This document shows, one piece after another, positions 33,957 through 42,254 of a stretch of DNA of 64,000 nucleotides. The position numbers were made by a program, and so were the translations under genes. Position 1 is the stretch's first letter. The number at the start of each line of letters is the position of its first letter. The stretch is from Acidisphaera sp. S103 (lineage in GTDB: Bacteria > Pseudomonadota > Alphaproteobacteria > Acetobacterales > Acetobacteraceae), in assembly GCF_009765975.1 (NCBI RefSeq), contig NZ_LMUJ01000101.1, forward strand, positions 62,685-126,684, read 5' to 3'. Below the pieces are notes generated by a model. It saw only the letters and a program-made list of their open reading frames with translations. It was not told the origin of the DNA and made no database searches.

Positions 33957-34565
33957 TCACGCCGCGAGCAGCACCGCCGCCTTGGCGCTGACCGCCGCCG
34001 GGGTATCGCCGGGTTTGTAGATCGCCGAACCGATGCCGAACCCGGCGGCACCGGCCGCACGCCACGCGCCCATGTTGGATGCGTCGATTCCACCTACCGG
34101 CAGCACCATCGTTCCGGTGGGTAGCACCGCCCGCATCGCCCGCAGCATCGCCGGACTGGCGCCCTCGGCGGGGAACAGCTTCAGCGCATCGGCGCCAGCT
34201 GCCAGCATGGCAAACGCCTCGGCCGGGGTGAAGAAGCCCGGCACCGCCAGCAACCCCAACCGCTTCGCCGCCCGCACCACGGCGGGATCGGCGTGCGGGG
34301 TCACAATCAACCGGCCGCCGGCGGCGGCGATGTCGGCGACCTGCGCCTCGGTCATCACGGTGCCAGCGCCGATCAGCATCCGGTTGCCGAATTCGCGCGC
34401 CAGGGCGGCAATGCTGACCAGGGGATCGGGGGAATTCAGCGGCACCTCGACGATGGCGAAGCCAGCCGCCTCCAACGCCGCGGTCACCGGAATGGCTTCG
34501 TCCGACCGGATACCGCGCAGGATCGCCACCAGCGGACAGCGAGCCAGGAATCCGGTCAGGTCCAT
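33957..34565 (-). CDS. dgoA: 2-dehydro-3-deoxy-6-phosphogalactonate aldolase
   Basis: 202 aa, KDPG/KDPGal aldolase fold. The catalytic lysine is K129 in ALKLFPAE, and the conserved glutamate is E40 in IVEVPLNSPDPLVSI; the VPLNSP form (not TLRTP) points to the galactonate enzyme. It splits 2-dehydro-3-deoxy-6-phosphogalactonate into pyruvate and glyceraldehyde 3-phosphate. It overlaps the 3' end of dgoK by 10 bases, and the two together give the lower De Ley-Doudoroff route of galactose. The upstream dehydrogenase and dehydratase are not in this window. Confidence 0.9.
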   Translation of the reverse strand: MDLTGFLARCPLVAILRGIRSDEAIPVTAALEAAGFAIVEVPLNSPDPLVSIAALAREFGNRMLIGAGTVMTEAQVADIAAAGGRLIVTPHADPAVVRAAKRLGLLAVPGFFTPAEAFAMLAAGADALKLFPAEGASPAMLRAMRAVLPTGTMVLPVGGIDASNMGAWRAAGAAGFGIGSAIYKPGDTPAAVSAKAAVLLAA

Positions 34566-35440
34566 TGCGCGTGCTCCGCCACCAAAGCGAGGCCACGCGC
34601 CGCGGCTTCGCCGTCATGGCGTTCGGCGTAGCCGCCGCAAGCCGCGATGGTCCTGGCATACAGTGCCGTCAGCTCCGGCGCGCCAATCACCTGAACCACC
34701 GCGCCGGCCGCCTGTGCCAAGGCGGCCCGCACCTCATGCCCGATCAGGATGCCGGACAGATAGGCCGGAGAGTCGGCCTCCGCCAGCCGATCGGCCAGCG
34801 CCAGGGCCCGCACGCCAAACAGATGATGCAGCAGCCCACCCGGATCGGCCGACCGAGTGACGCCGGCGTCGAAGGAAGGGCCGTCGGCGGGACCGTCGCG
34901 CATCATCCGCCCGAGGATGGTGTGGCCGCGCAAGGCGCCAAAGGTTTCGCCGGTCATGTGCGTGGTGAAGCCGACGATGCGCCCATCGACGACCCGCACC
35001 CATTTGGAGTGTGTGCCCGGCAGGCAGGCGATGCCACCGTCGCGCAGCAACGGGGCAACGCCCAGGACCTGGGTTTCCTCACCGCGCATCACCTCGGCGA
35101 CACCGGCTTCGTCGGTGCCGGACAGGCCGGGAACCAGTTTCACCCGCGCCCAGTCGAAGCCGATATCCACCAGCGCGCCGGCCAGTTCGGCGGGGCCGGC
35201 GGGGCAGGGCAGGTAAGGCGCCTCTATCCATCCCTGGCGGCTGCCGATCATGCCGGACAGGATCACCCGGTCTTCCCCAGCGGCGAGCCAAGGGCCGATT
35301 TCCTCCCGCAGCGTATCGCCGAACCGCCCGTCCGGCACATTCAGGATGCCCTTCGGGGCGGCCCGCCTGTCACGGATCGTCCCGTCCCGCCCGACTCGAA
35401 ATGCTCGGAAACTGGTGGTGCCCCAATCGATGCCGATCAT
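34556..35440 (-). CDS. dgoK: 2-dehydro-3-deoxygalactonokinase
   Basis: 294 aa. The start MIGIDWGTTSFRAFRV at 35440 gives the ASKHA-type phosphate loop; an extension upstream to 35512 lacks likeness. Further marks are GMIGSRQGWIEAPYLPCPA, LPGTHSKWVRV (conserved GTHSKW) and IGHEVRAAL. It phosphorylates 2-dehydro-3-deoxygalactonate with ATP ahead of the DgoA aldolase. The gene order kinase then aldolase, with a 10-base overlap, is the standard dgoKA arrangement. It is divergent from pgeF. Confidence 0.92.
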   Translation of the reverse strand: MIGIDWGTTSFRAFRVGRDGTIRDRRAAPKGILNVPDGRFGDTLREEIGPWLAAGEDRVILSGMIGSRQGWIEAPYLPCPAGPAELAGALVDIGFDWARVKLVPGLSGTDEAGVAEVMRGEETQVLGVAPLLRDGGIACLPGTHSKWVRVVDGRIVGFTTHMTGETFGALRGHTILGRMMRDGPADGPSFDAGVTRSADPGGLLHHLFGVRALALADRLAEADSPAYLSGILIGHEVRAALAQAAGAVVQVIGAPELTALYARTIAACGGYAERHDGEAAARGLALVAEHAQWT

Positions 35441-35547
35441 CGCGTTACCCCTCCCGGCCTTGTCTCGGGTGACAGCGTAACACCGGTTGACCCAATCAGG
35501 CACATTGCGCACACCGGGACGCCAATCTTTTTCCGGAGTCGCTCTCG

Positions 35548-36333
35548 ATGGCGGAAGCCCTGACCGCGGACGCGCTGCCGGCGCCGCACGGATTTTTCAC
35601 GCGTCGCGGCGGGGTGTCCAACGGCCCGTTCAGCAGCCTTAACTGCAGCCTGTCCAGTCGGGACGATCCCGCCGCCGTGATGGAAAATCGCGGCCTTGTG
35701 GCCCGATCCCTGGGAATCGAGCCCGCTGGCCTGCTGGGATTGACCCAGGTGCATGGGACCCATGTCGTCACCGCGACCACGCCGTGGGCCGCGGGCCAGG
35801 GCGAGAAAGCCGACGCCATGGTCACCGACCGGCCCGGTCTGGCGCTGGGGATCGTCACCGCCGACTGCGCACCAGTGCTGTTCGCCGATGCCGGCGGACG
35901 CATCGTCGGCGCCGCACATGCCGGCTGGCGCGGCGCGGTGGCTGGCGTGCTGGACGCAACGGTCGCCGCGATGATCGCCCTGGGCGCATCCGCCGCCGAC
36001 ATCACAGCCGCCGTGGGCCCGTGCATCGGGCAGGCATCGTATGAGGTCGGGGCCGATCTGCGCGATACCGTGCTGGCCCGTTCGGCGGGAGACTCGGCGT
36101 TTTTCGCGCCGGGCCAACGGGATGGCCACTGGCAGTTCGACCTGCCAGGCTACTGCGCCGCCCGTTTGACCGACGCCGGGGTCGGCCACGTCATTGTGAC
36201 CGGCTTCGACACCCTGGCCGACGAGGCGCGCTTTTTCAGCCATCGACGCCGGACACTCGCCCAGGCACGCGGCCAGACAGGCGCCACGCTGCAACCGATC
36301 GGGCATCAGATTTCGGTCATCCGGCCGGCGTGA
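35548..36333 (+). CDS. pgeF: Peptidoglycan editing factor PgeF (YfiH, laccase domain)
   Basis: 261 aa, single multicopper-oxidase-like laccase domain of the YfiH type. Marks: GFFTRRGGVSNGPFSSLNCSLSSRDDPAAVMENR, LTQVHGTHVV, GIVTADCAPVLFAD and GAAHAGWRGAVAGVL, which provide the two His and one Cys of the metal site, then GPCIGQASYEVG. E. coli PgeF removes wrongly inserted L-Ser from muropeptides and such proteins also show purine nucleoside phosphorylase activity. Length and motifs are complete. It is followed 85 bases later by a lipoprotein gene. Confidence 0.92.
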   Translation: MAEALTADALPAPHGFFTRRGGVSNGPFSSLNCSLSSRDDPAAVMENRGLVARSLGIEPAGLLGLTQVHGTHVVTATTPWAAGQGEKADAMVTDRPGLALGIVTADCAPVLFADAGGRIVGAAHAGWRGAVAGVLDATVAAMIALGASAADITAAVGPCIGQASYEVGADLRDTVLARSAGDSAFFAPGQRDGHWQFDLPGYCAARLTDAGVGHVIVTGFDTLADEARFFSHRRRTLAQARGQTGATLQPIGHQISVIRPA

Positions 36334-36418
36334 CCGCACCGGGGACGCAGGGCCGGTTGGTGCCGCGTAAAACGATACCCTCTTTCGGCGCTCGGCCGCA
36401 TCTGCTTGAAACCGCCGC

Positions 36419-37390
36419 ATGATTGCTCGTTTTGGCCGTTTGGCCCTGCTGCTGTGTCTGTCCCTGGCCGCGTGCGGCGACCTGCCGGAGCCCTTCCTCG
36501 GTAATCCCGGAGCCACCGCTCGCCGATTGGCGCAGCCGCTGACGCCGGTGCTGGCAGTCCCGCCCGGCACCGACACGCTGCTGCCGGACGCCGCCAATCA
36601 GGAGCTGGCGAAACAGGTCGCCGCCGCGCTGGTGGCGACCGAAGTGCCGGCGATCGTGCGGACGCCGGAGAAGACCGATTGGCGGGTGATCACCAAAGCC
36701 CAGCAACAGGGCGACTCGATCACGCCGGTGTTCAGCGTGGAGGATCCGAAAGGCAAGGAACAGGGCAGCGCGGAGGGCGAGAAAGTGCCCCTGCAGGAAT
36801 GGGCCAACGCCGATCCGGCATTGATGCAACAGGTCGCCGCCGAGGCCGGGCCGCGGATCGGGGCGGTGCTGACCAGCATCCGGATCGCGCATGACAAGGC
36901 CGATCCCCACAGCCTGTACAACCGGCCGGCCAAGGTGCTGGTCGCCGACGTCACCGGCGCGCCCGGCGATGGCGATGATGCCCTGACCCGGCAGATGCGG
37001 GCCAGGCTCGCGGTGTTGGGGCCTGTGGTGTTGACCTCACCCACCGGGGCGGATTTCGTCGTCCAGGGGCAGGTCAAGATGGTGCCGATCCCCAAGGATC
37101 AGCAGCGGGTGGAGATCCAGTGGATCGTGAAAACCGCGTCGGGCGACGAACGCGGCCGCGTGGTGCAGTTGAACAATATTCCGGCCGGAACCCTGGATCA
37201 CTACTGGGGCGATGTCGCGGTCGTGGTCGCCTCGGAGGCATCCAACGGCGTGAACGACGTCGTCCTGCGTCAATCCGGGCACGATCCCAATGCGGCAAGA
37301 CCGAACGCAACCAAGCCGGCCGCGGCCGTGCCGGCGGACACCCGGCAGAGCGAAGCCAAACCAGGCGACGGCAAGCAGGCCGGCAAATAG
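36419..37390 (+). CDS. Lipoprotein of unknown function
   Basis: 323 aa. The signal LALLLCLSLAAC ends in a lipobox cysteine at residue 19, so an envelope-anchored protein is expected. The mature part has a mixed alpha/beta look: ELAKQVAAALVATEVPAIVRTPEKTDWRVITKAQQ, GAVLTSIRIAHDKADPHSLYNRPAKVLVADVTGAPGDGDDALTRQMRARL and DFVVQGQVKMVPIPKDQQRVEIQWIV. A disordered Pro/Lys/Ala tail follows from about residue 290. I do not recognise a named family. It follows pgeF on the same strand and may be cotranscribed. Confidence 0.7.
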   Translation: MIARFGRLALLLCLSLAACGDLPEPFLGNPGATARRLAQPLTPVLAVPPGTDTLLPDAANQELAKQVAAALVATEVPAIVRTPEKTDWRVITKAQQQGDSITPVFSVEDPKGKEQGSAEGEKVPLQEWANADPALMQQVAAEAGPRIGAVLTSIRIAHDKADPHSLYNRPAKVLVADVTGAPGDGDDALTRQMRARLAVLGPVVLTSPTGADFVVQGQVKMVPIPKDQQRVEIQWIVKTASGDERGRVVQLNNIPAGTLDHYWGDVAVVVASEASNGVNDVVLRQSGHDPNAARPNATKPAAAVPADTRQSEAKPGDGKQAGK

Positions 37391-37396
37391 GCGGTA

Positions 37397-37759
37397 TCAG
37401 GACGAGGGCGGTGACGCCAGCACGGTCTCGACCAGCGCCATCAGGCTGCCAAGCGAGAACGGTTTAAGCAGAAATGGCCGAGGCTGATCGGACAGCCGCG
37501 CCGCGCGCGCCGGATCGCCGGACATCAGGACGACCGCCGAACCCAGCCGGTCGGCTTCGGGGATCAGGTCGGCGCCGATGCCGCCGGGCAGGGTGCAGTC
37601 CAGCAGCATAAGCCGGATGTCACCGCCCTGAAGCCGAGCGATCGCTGCCTCGGCGGTCTCGACGACGGTGGTGGGGTAGGTATCGCCCAGCGCCGCGGCG
37701 ATGATTTCCGACACCAACGGGTCGTCTTCGACAACCAGGATTTGATGGGTTTCGGTCAT
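37397..37759 (-). CDS. Single-domain response regulator
   Basis: 120 aa, only a receiver domain. Acidic pocket E11-D12-D13, phosphorylation site D54 in LMLLDCTLPGG, the Ser/Thr position in VVLMSGDP and the lysine in PRPFLLKPFSL are all present. With no output domain it acts by protein contact, like CheY or as a phosphorelay intermediate. No histidine kinase is nearby, so its partner is unknown. It is convergent with the lipoprotein gene, with 6 bases between their stop codons. Confidence 0.88.
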   Translation of the reverse strand: MTETHQILVVEDDPLVSEIIAAALGDTYPTTVVETAEAAIARLQGGDIRLMLLDCTLPGGIGADLIPEADRLGSAVVLMSGDPARAARLSDQPRPFLLKPFSLGSLMALVETVLASPPSS

Positions 37760-37903
37760 AGCGCCGCTCCGGTTAAAGGTCTGTGCGGAAGTTGAACGAG
37801 ATTCGCAGCGATGGGAATGATGCCTGTCGTGAAAGATCGGACGGGTGGAATGGGGTCGTTTGTCCCGCCGGCCGATCGCGGCCGGCGGGGTATGGCATTC
37901 TGG

Positions 37904-38791
37904 TCAGGCGCGCACCTCCTCGCCCAGGGCTTTTTCGTACACCCGGATCACCGACGCCGAATCGGAAGACCCCAGGCCCATGCCGCGCGCCATCCGCATC
38001 AGGTTCATCACCTGTGGTGCGATCATCCCCGGCACGCCGAGTTCGTCCGCCATTTCCAGGGCCAGACGCAGGTCTTTGTGGGCGAGATCGAGGGCGAAGG
38101 TGGGCTGGAAGTTACCGGCCAGCGCCTTGGTCGACATGCCGGCGTAACCGCTGGACATACCGCTGGCGTTGCGGATCACCGCGTCCAGCTTCTTCAGGTC
38201 GATGCCCGACCGCTTGCCGATCATCAGCGCCTCGGCGGCGGCGGCGGCGTTGCAGAACGCCAGCATGTTGTTGATCAGCTTGGCGGTGGAGCCGTAGCCG
38301 ATCTCGCCGACATGGACGACCTCGCCGCTGAAGGATTTCAGCAGCGGCAGGTTCTGTTCGACCACCTTGTCGTCGCCGCCGACCATGATGACGATGGTGC
38401 CATCGGTGGCGCGCGCGGTGCCGCCGGAGACCGGGGCTTCCAGCATGGCGATGCCCTTGGCCTGCATGCCGGCGGCGACCCGCTTGGCGGTGGCGGGGGA
38501 ATTGGTGGACAAGTCGATGAACACCGAACCGGCCTTGGCGTTCTCGGCGATGCCGCCGGCGCCGAGGGTGACTTCCTCCACGACGCGCGGGATGGGCAGG
38601 GAGGTGATCACTACGTCGCAACGCGACGCCAGGTCGGCGACCGAGGGGGCGGCGGAGGCGCCGAGGTCGGTGCAGGCTTTCACCGCGTCGGCGCTGAGGT
38701 CGAAGACGATGACCTCGTGGTTGGTATTGCGGATGATGTTGCGGCACATCGGGCCACCCATGTTGCCCACGCCGATGAAGCCAACTTTCAT
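37904..38791 (-). CDS. 3-hydroxyisobutyrate dehydrogenase-family NAD(P)-dependent oxidoreductase
   Basis: 295 aa. The dinucleotide fold starts VGFIGVGNMGGPMCRNI (GxGxxG). The substrate loop VSGGTARATDGTIVIMVGG and the catalytic lysine in GYGSTAKLINNMLAFCNAAAAAEAL are present, and the C-terminal helical domain ends with HKDLRLALEMADELGVP. Family members reduce tartronate semialdehyde or oxidise 3-hydroxyisobutyrate and related beta-hydroxyacids; the choice cannot be made from sequence. It stands alone, divergent from the PadR regulator. Confidence 0.87.
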   Translation of the reverse strand: MKVGFIGVGNMGGPMCRNIIRNTNHEVIVFDLSADAVKACTDLGASAAPSVADLASRCDVVITSLPIPRVVEEVTLGAGGIAENAKAGSVFIDLSTNSPATAKRVAAGMQAKGIAMLEAPVSGGTARATDGTIVIMVGGDDKVVEQNLPLLKSFSGEVVHVGEIGYGSTAKLINNMLAFCNAAAAAEALMIGKRSGIDLKKLDAVIRNASGMSSGYAGMSTKALAGNFQPTFALDLAHKDLRLALEMADELGVPGMIAPQVMNLMRMARGMGLGSSDSASVIRVYEKALGEEVRA

Positions 38792-38900
38792 GTCTTGGTT
38801 TCCCCTGGTTTTACCGGATCACCCGGCGCCGTGAACAGCATGGCGGAACTTGACGGGCCTGTCAGGAGGCAGGGACCAACGCTCCATCAGATAGGTTTTA

Positions 38901-38925
38901 GATATATCTTGTATTTCGATATATC
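38901..38925 (+). promoter_or_regulatory. Operator-like GATATATC pair upstream of the PadR regulator
   Basis: GATATATC occurs at 38901-38908 and again at 38918-38925, nine bases apart; each half is itself palindromic. The AT-rich block contrasts sharply with the surroundings and overlaps the best -10 candidate. This spacing and sequence fit a binding site for the PadR regulator encoded immediately downstream, so autoregulation is likely. Confidence 0.6.
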
Positions 38926-38943
38926 GTGATCTATATCGGCTAC

Positions 38944-39522
38944 ATGAGACACGAATACAGAGACGGTTCAGACCGTCGTTTCGCTCTTCCCGATGACCTG
39001 GCGGATCGCCGTCACGGGGGGCATCACCATCGGTATCATGGCCATCACATGGGCGGCCGCCGTGGCAGCCGGCTGTTCGACTATGGCGAGCTTCGGCTGC
39101 TGGTCCTGGCGATGATCGCGGAGCAGCCGCGCTACGGCTACGAGCTGATGAAAGCCATCGAGGAACGGATGGGCGGCAGCTATAGCCCCAGCCCAGGCGT
39201 GATCTATCCGACGCTCTCCTGGCTGGAGGACATGGGATACACCGCCGCCGAGACCGAGGAAGCCGGCCGCAAGCGCTATCGCATCACGCCAGAAGGCGAG
39301 GCATTCCTGGCCGCCAATCGCGCTGCTGTCGACGATCTGCTGGCACGGGTCGGATCGGTGGGTGGGGCGCCGGACGGTGTGCCGGCCCCGATCCTGCGCG
39401 GCATGGAAAACCTGAAGCTGGCGTTGCGTCTGCGCCATCGACGTGGGCCGATCGACCGAACGGCGGCCGAAGCAATCGCCGCCGCGTTGGATGCGGCAGC
39501 CCTGGCGGTGGAGCGCACCTGA
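38944..39522 (+). CDS. nfeR: PadR-family metal-responsive regulator, NfeR/YqjI-like
   Basis: About 192 aa from the ATG at 38944; a GTG at 38926 would add six residues. The first 40 residues include a His-rich stretch (RHGGHHHRYHGHHMGGRR), as in E. coli YqjI/NfeR, where such a tail binds nickel. The PadR winged helix follows: GELRLLVLAMIAEQPRYGYELMKAIEERMGGSYSPSPGVIYPTLSWLEDMGY, matching YqjI closely. It likely represses its own operon through the GATATATC repeats and lets metal stress turn on the downstream ferric reductase. It overlaps that gene by one base. Confidence 0.82.
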   Translation: MRHEYRDGSDRRFALPDDLADRRHGGHHHRYHGHHMGGRRGSRLFDYGELRLLVLAMIAEQPRYGYELMKAIEERMGGSYSPSPGVIYPTLSWLEDMGYTAAETEEAGRKRYRITPEGEAFLAANRAAVDDLLARVGSVGGAPDGVPAPILRGMENLKLALRLRHRRGPIDRTAAEAIAAALDAAALAVERT

Positions 39523-40289
39523 TGAGCCAGCACGTCGCAACCGCTCCGCGCCACCACATCCTGCGGATCCGCCGAGAGACCCGCCGGCGCCTGGTCAGCG
39601 TAACAGCAACCGAACGGATCACGCCGAACATGCTGCGGATCCGGTTCGCATCGCCCGACCTGCACGACTTCGAAAGCCTCGCACCCGACGACCACGTAAA
39701 ACTGTTCGTTCCCAATCCGCTGGGGGACGAACCTTGCCGGCGGGACTACACGCCGCGTGCCTTCGATGCCGACCGCGGCCTGCTGACGATCGATTTCGCG
39801 CTGCATGAGGCCGGACCGGCCACCGCGTGGGCCTTGGCGGTTCGGCTGGGCGACCGGATCGAGATCGGCGGTCCGCGCGGTTCGATCCTCGTGGCGGATG
39901 ATTTCGACTGGTACCTTCTGATTGGCGACGAGACGGCGCTGCCGGCGATCGGACGGTGGGTTGAGTCGCGCCGTGCCGGTGTGCCGGTGAAGACGATCGT
40001 CGTGGTTGGCGGCGATGCCGAGCGTCAGGATTTCGCAACGCGGGCGGATTGGGACGCGATGTGGGTTTCGCGGTCAGGAGACGATGCCGCGTTGCTGCAA
40101 GCCGCGGTGGCGGCGTGCGGACCGTTGCCCCAAGGCGATGGCTACGTCTGGATCGCCGCGGAGGCACGCGTCGCTCGGGTGCTGCGGACCTACGTGGGGG
40201 AAACGCTTGGGCACCCCAAGGCGTGGATGAAGGCGTCGGGATATTGGATGATGGGACAGGCGGATGCGCATGTCAGTCTCGACGATTGA
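39522..40289 (+). CDS. nfeF: Siderophore-interacting protein / NADPH-dependent ferric reductase, NfeF/YqjH-like
   Basis: 255 aa. It has the FAD-binding domain (CRRDYTPRAFD, the RxYTxR flavin motif near residue 70; DFALHEAGPATAWALAVRLGDRIEIGGPRGS) and the SIP C-terminal domain (YLLIGDETALPAIGRWVESR, EARVARVLRTYVGETLGHPKAWMKASGYWMMGQADAH). It reduces ferric siderophore chelates in the cytoplasm using NAD(P)H. In E. coli the yqjH gene is divergent from its regulator; here both are in one operon with overlapping ends. A decayed copy of its last 37 residues lies 900 bases downstream. Confidence 0.88.
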   Translation: MSQHVATAPRHHILRIRRETRRRLVSVTATERITPNMLRIRFASPDLHDFESLAPDDHVKLFVPNPLGDEPCRRDYTPRAFDADRGLLTIDFALHEAGPATAWALAVRLGDRIEIGGPRGSILVADDFDWYLLIGDETALPAIGRWVESRRAGVPVKTIVVVGGDAERQDFATRADWDAMWVSRSGDDAALLQAAVAACGPLPQGDGYVWIAAEARVARVLRTYVGETLGHPKAWMKASGYWMMGQADAHVSLDD

Positions 40290-40360
40290 CGGCGCCGGGA
40301 CGCAGGCTTGTGCCACCGCCGCCCGGTGGGCGACAATAATGGGCCGGCCGCGACATCGAG

Positions 40361-41164
40361 ATGCGCATGACCCTTCGCCTGCCGATTTTCATTCTGATCG
40401 CCGGCGTCTTGCTGTTCGCCGCCACGGCAAGCGCGCAGGATGATCCTGCGCTCTACCAGGCCACCGCCGTGGTCACCGGCACCGACATGCGGCAGCGGCC
40501 ACTGGGTTTTGCCGAATGCCTGACCGAGGTGCTGGTCAAGGTTTCCGGCGTGCCGCGGCTGCGCGACGACAAGGCGGTGGCTCAGCTTGCGGAGAATGCC
40601 AATACATTTGTCGATACGTTCGGTTATGTCGATCCCCGGGCGTGGTTCCTGCATCATGATGATCAAGGAACGTACGACCGATCCTATGAACTGACGGTCC
40701 ATTTCGACCCCGCCAAGATCGACGCCGCGCTGGCCGGACTGGGTGTCGCGCCGTGGCGTGGTCCCCGGCCGCTGCTGGTGCCGGTGATCATCGTGCGCCG
40801 CGACTGGTCGCCGTTCCTGCTGTCGGCCGAAACGCCGCGCGGCGTGGAGATGCGCCAGACCATCGTCCGCGTGGCCGCCGAATACGGGATGGGGGTGCAT
40901 TTCCCGACCGATGACGACCTCGACGCCTGGGGTGTGGGCCTGATCGGCGTCCCGGCGCCGCTGGGCGCGCTGGACCCCGCGCATCTGCGGATCACCGGGT
41001 CGCTCTCACTGGACGTCAAGGCGATGGGCTGGGTCGGCGTCTGGCATGTGCGGCAGGATGGCGTCGAGCACACGTGGCAACTCAGCGGGGTCGACTTCGA
41101 CAAGGCATTTGCCGACATGGTGCGCGGCGCCGTCATGCTGGCGCATGGCGCCGGCACGCCCTGA
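40361..41164 (+). CDS. DUF2066 domain protein, exported
   Basis: 267 aa with a signal peptide (LRLPIFILIAGVLLFAATASAQ|D). It fits DUF2066: LYQATAVVTGTDMRQRPLGFAECLTEVLVKVSGVPRLRDD, AQLAENANTFVDTFGYVD and SYELTVHFDPAKIDAALAGLGVAPWRGPRPLLVPVIIVR. The family has no assigned function; a periplasmic role is likely. It lies between nfeF and a decayed copy of the nfeF 3' end, so its arrival may be tied to that rearrangement. Another in-frame ATG at 40367 is an equally possible start. Confidence 0.75.
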   Translation: MRMTLRLPIFILIAGVLLFAATASAQDDPALYQATAVVTGTDMRQRPLGFAECLTEVLVKVSGVPRLRDDKAVAQLAENANTFVDTFGYVDPRAWFLHHDDQGTYDRSYELTVHFDPAKIDAALAGLGVAPWRGPRPLLVPVIIVRRDWSPFLLSAETPRGVEMRQTIVRVAAEYGMGVHFPTDDDLDAWGVGLIGVPAPLGALDPAHLRITGSLSLDVKAMGWVGVWHVRQDGVEHTWQLSGVDFDKAFADMVRGAVMLAHGAGTP

Positions 41165-41274
41165 CCTGCGTGACACGGGCGTATGTCAGCGGGGCGTTTG
41201 GACATCGGAAGACGTGGATCAAGGCGCCGGGATACTAGATGATGAGGCAGGCGGATGCGCATGTCGACGATTGA
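41164..41274 (+). pseudogene. Decayed 3' end of a second siderophore-interacting protein gene
   Basis: The segment reads AYVSGAFGHRKTWIKAPGY, a TAG stop, then MMRQADAHVDD and a TGA stop. It aligns with the last 37 residues of the NfeF-like protein (TYVGETLGHPKAWMKASGYW, MMGQADAHVSLDD). The tryptophan codon TGG has become TAG and a two-residue deletion is present near the end. Nothing of the upstream part of such a gene is left, since the DUF2066 stop lies at its start. Confidence 0.8.
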
Positions 41275-41285
41275 TGGGTAGACCG

Positions 41286-42179
41286 ATGCGGTTGCTTATT
41301 GGCTTGGCCCTACTGAGTGCCGCTCTTGGATTTGGCCTGTGCGCAGCGGTGCTTGTCGTGGGCCTGCGGCTATCCTCGCCCGCACGCGCCACGATCGGAC
41401 CGCCTCCATCCGGCTGGCTGGGTGCGGAGGCGGTGAAGATATCGTCCGGATCCGGTTCCGAACTCCGGGGATGGTGGTTTCCGAACACGGAGCCCGGCGG
41501 TGGCGCGGTCGTGCTGATCCACGGTGTGCGGGCCAATCGACTGCAAATGGCCGCCCGTGCCCAGGTGCTGCACGCGCGGGGTTTTTCCGTCCTGCTGTTC
41601 GACCTTCAGGCGCATGGCGAGAGTCCCGGACGACGCATCACCTATGGCAAACGCGAAAGCATGGATGCAGCCGCCGCGATCCGCTTCGTCCGGAACCGTC
41701 AGCCTGGCGGTCGTGTCGGGGTTATTGGTGTTTCGCTTGGCGGCGCCGCCGCATTGCTTGGCGCGGAGCCGCTGCCGGCCGATGCCATCGTGCTGGAGTC
41801 GGTCTATCCCGACATAGATGCCGCGCTGTCCAACCGCTTGCGGGCAAATTTGGGCGGCGTCCTGGGGCCCTTGTTCACACCCGTGCTGACGCCGGTGTTC
41901 GAATGGCTGCTGCCGCCTATCCTAGGGGTGGCCCCGAACGAATTGCGGCCCATCGACGCGATCGGCACGGCGCGGGCTCCGCTGCTGATCGCCTCCGGTA
42001 CAGCCGATGCCTACACACCCCTGAAGGAAGCGAAGGCCTTGTTTGATCGGGCGGGCGAGCCGAAGCAATTCTGGGCGGTGGAAGGGGCGGGGCATGTCGA
42101 CCTGGAGCGGTATAACCCGGCCCGATACTGGGACATCGTCTTGCCATTCTTGAACCATTACGTGAGGCAAGAAGGATAG
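41286..42179 (+). CDS. Alpha/beta hydrolase, membrane-anchored
   Basis: 297 aa. An N-terminal hydrophobic segment (LLIGLALLSAALGFGLCAAVLVVGLRL) acts as anchor or signal. The hydrolase core has VVLIHGVRANRLQMAARAQVL (oxyanion hole HG), the nucleophile elbow GVSLGG (serine in GVIGVSLGGAAALL), an acidic residue in IASGTADAYTP and the late histidine in VEGAGHVDLERY. It is therefore an active serine hydrolase, probably an esterase or peptidase of the envelope. The start is the ATG at 41286, right after the decayed reductase tail. Confidence 0.82.
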   Translation: MRLLIGLALLSAALGFGLCAAVLVVGLRLSSPARATIGPPPSGWLGAEAVKISSGSGSELRGWWFPNTEPGGGAVVLIHGVRANRLQMAARAQVLHARGFSVLLFDLQAHGESPGRRITYGKRESMDAAAAIRFVRNRQPGGRVGVIGVSLGGAAALLGAEPLPADAIVLESVYPDIDAALSNRLRANLGGVLGPLFTPVLTPVFEWLLPPILGVAPNELRPIDAIGTARAPLLIASGTADAYTPLKEAKALFDRAGEPKQFWAVEGAGHVDLERYNPARYWDIVLPFLNHYVRQEG

Positions 42180-42254
42180 TCATCGATGTTCTTGGTATGT
42201 GCCGAGAGATATGTTATCCTCCCTGCTTCGTGGTGTATGCCATCAGGTGGATGA

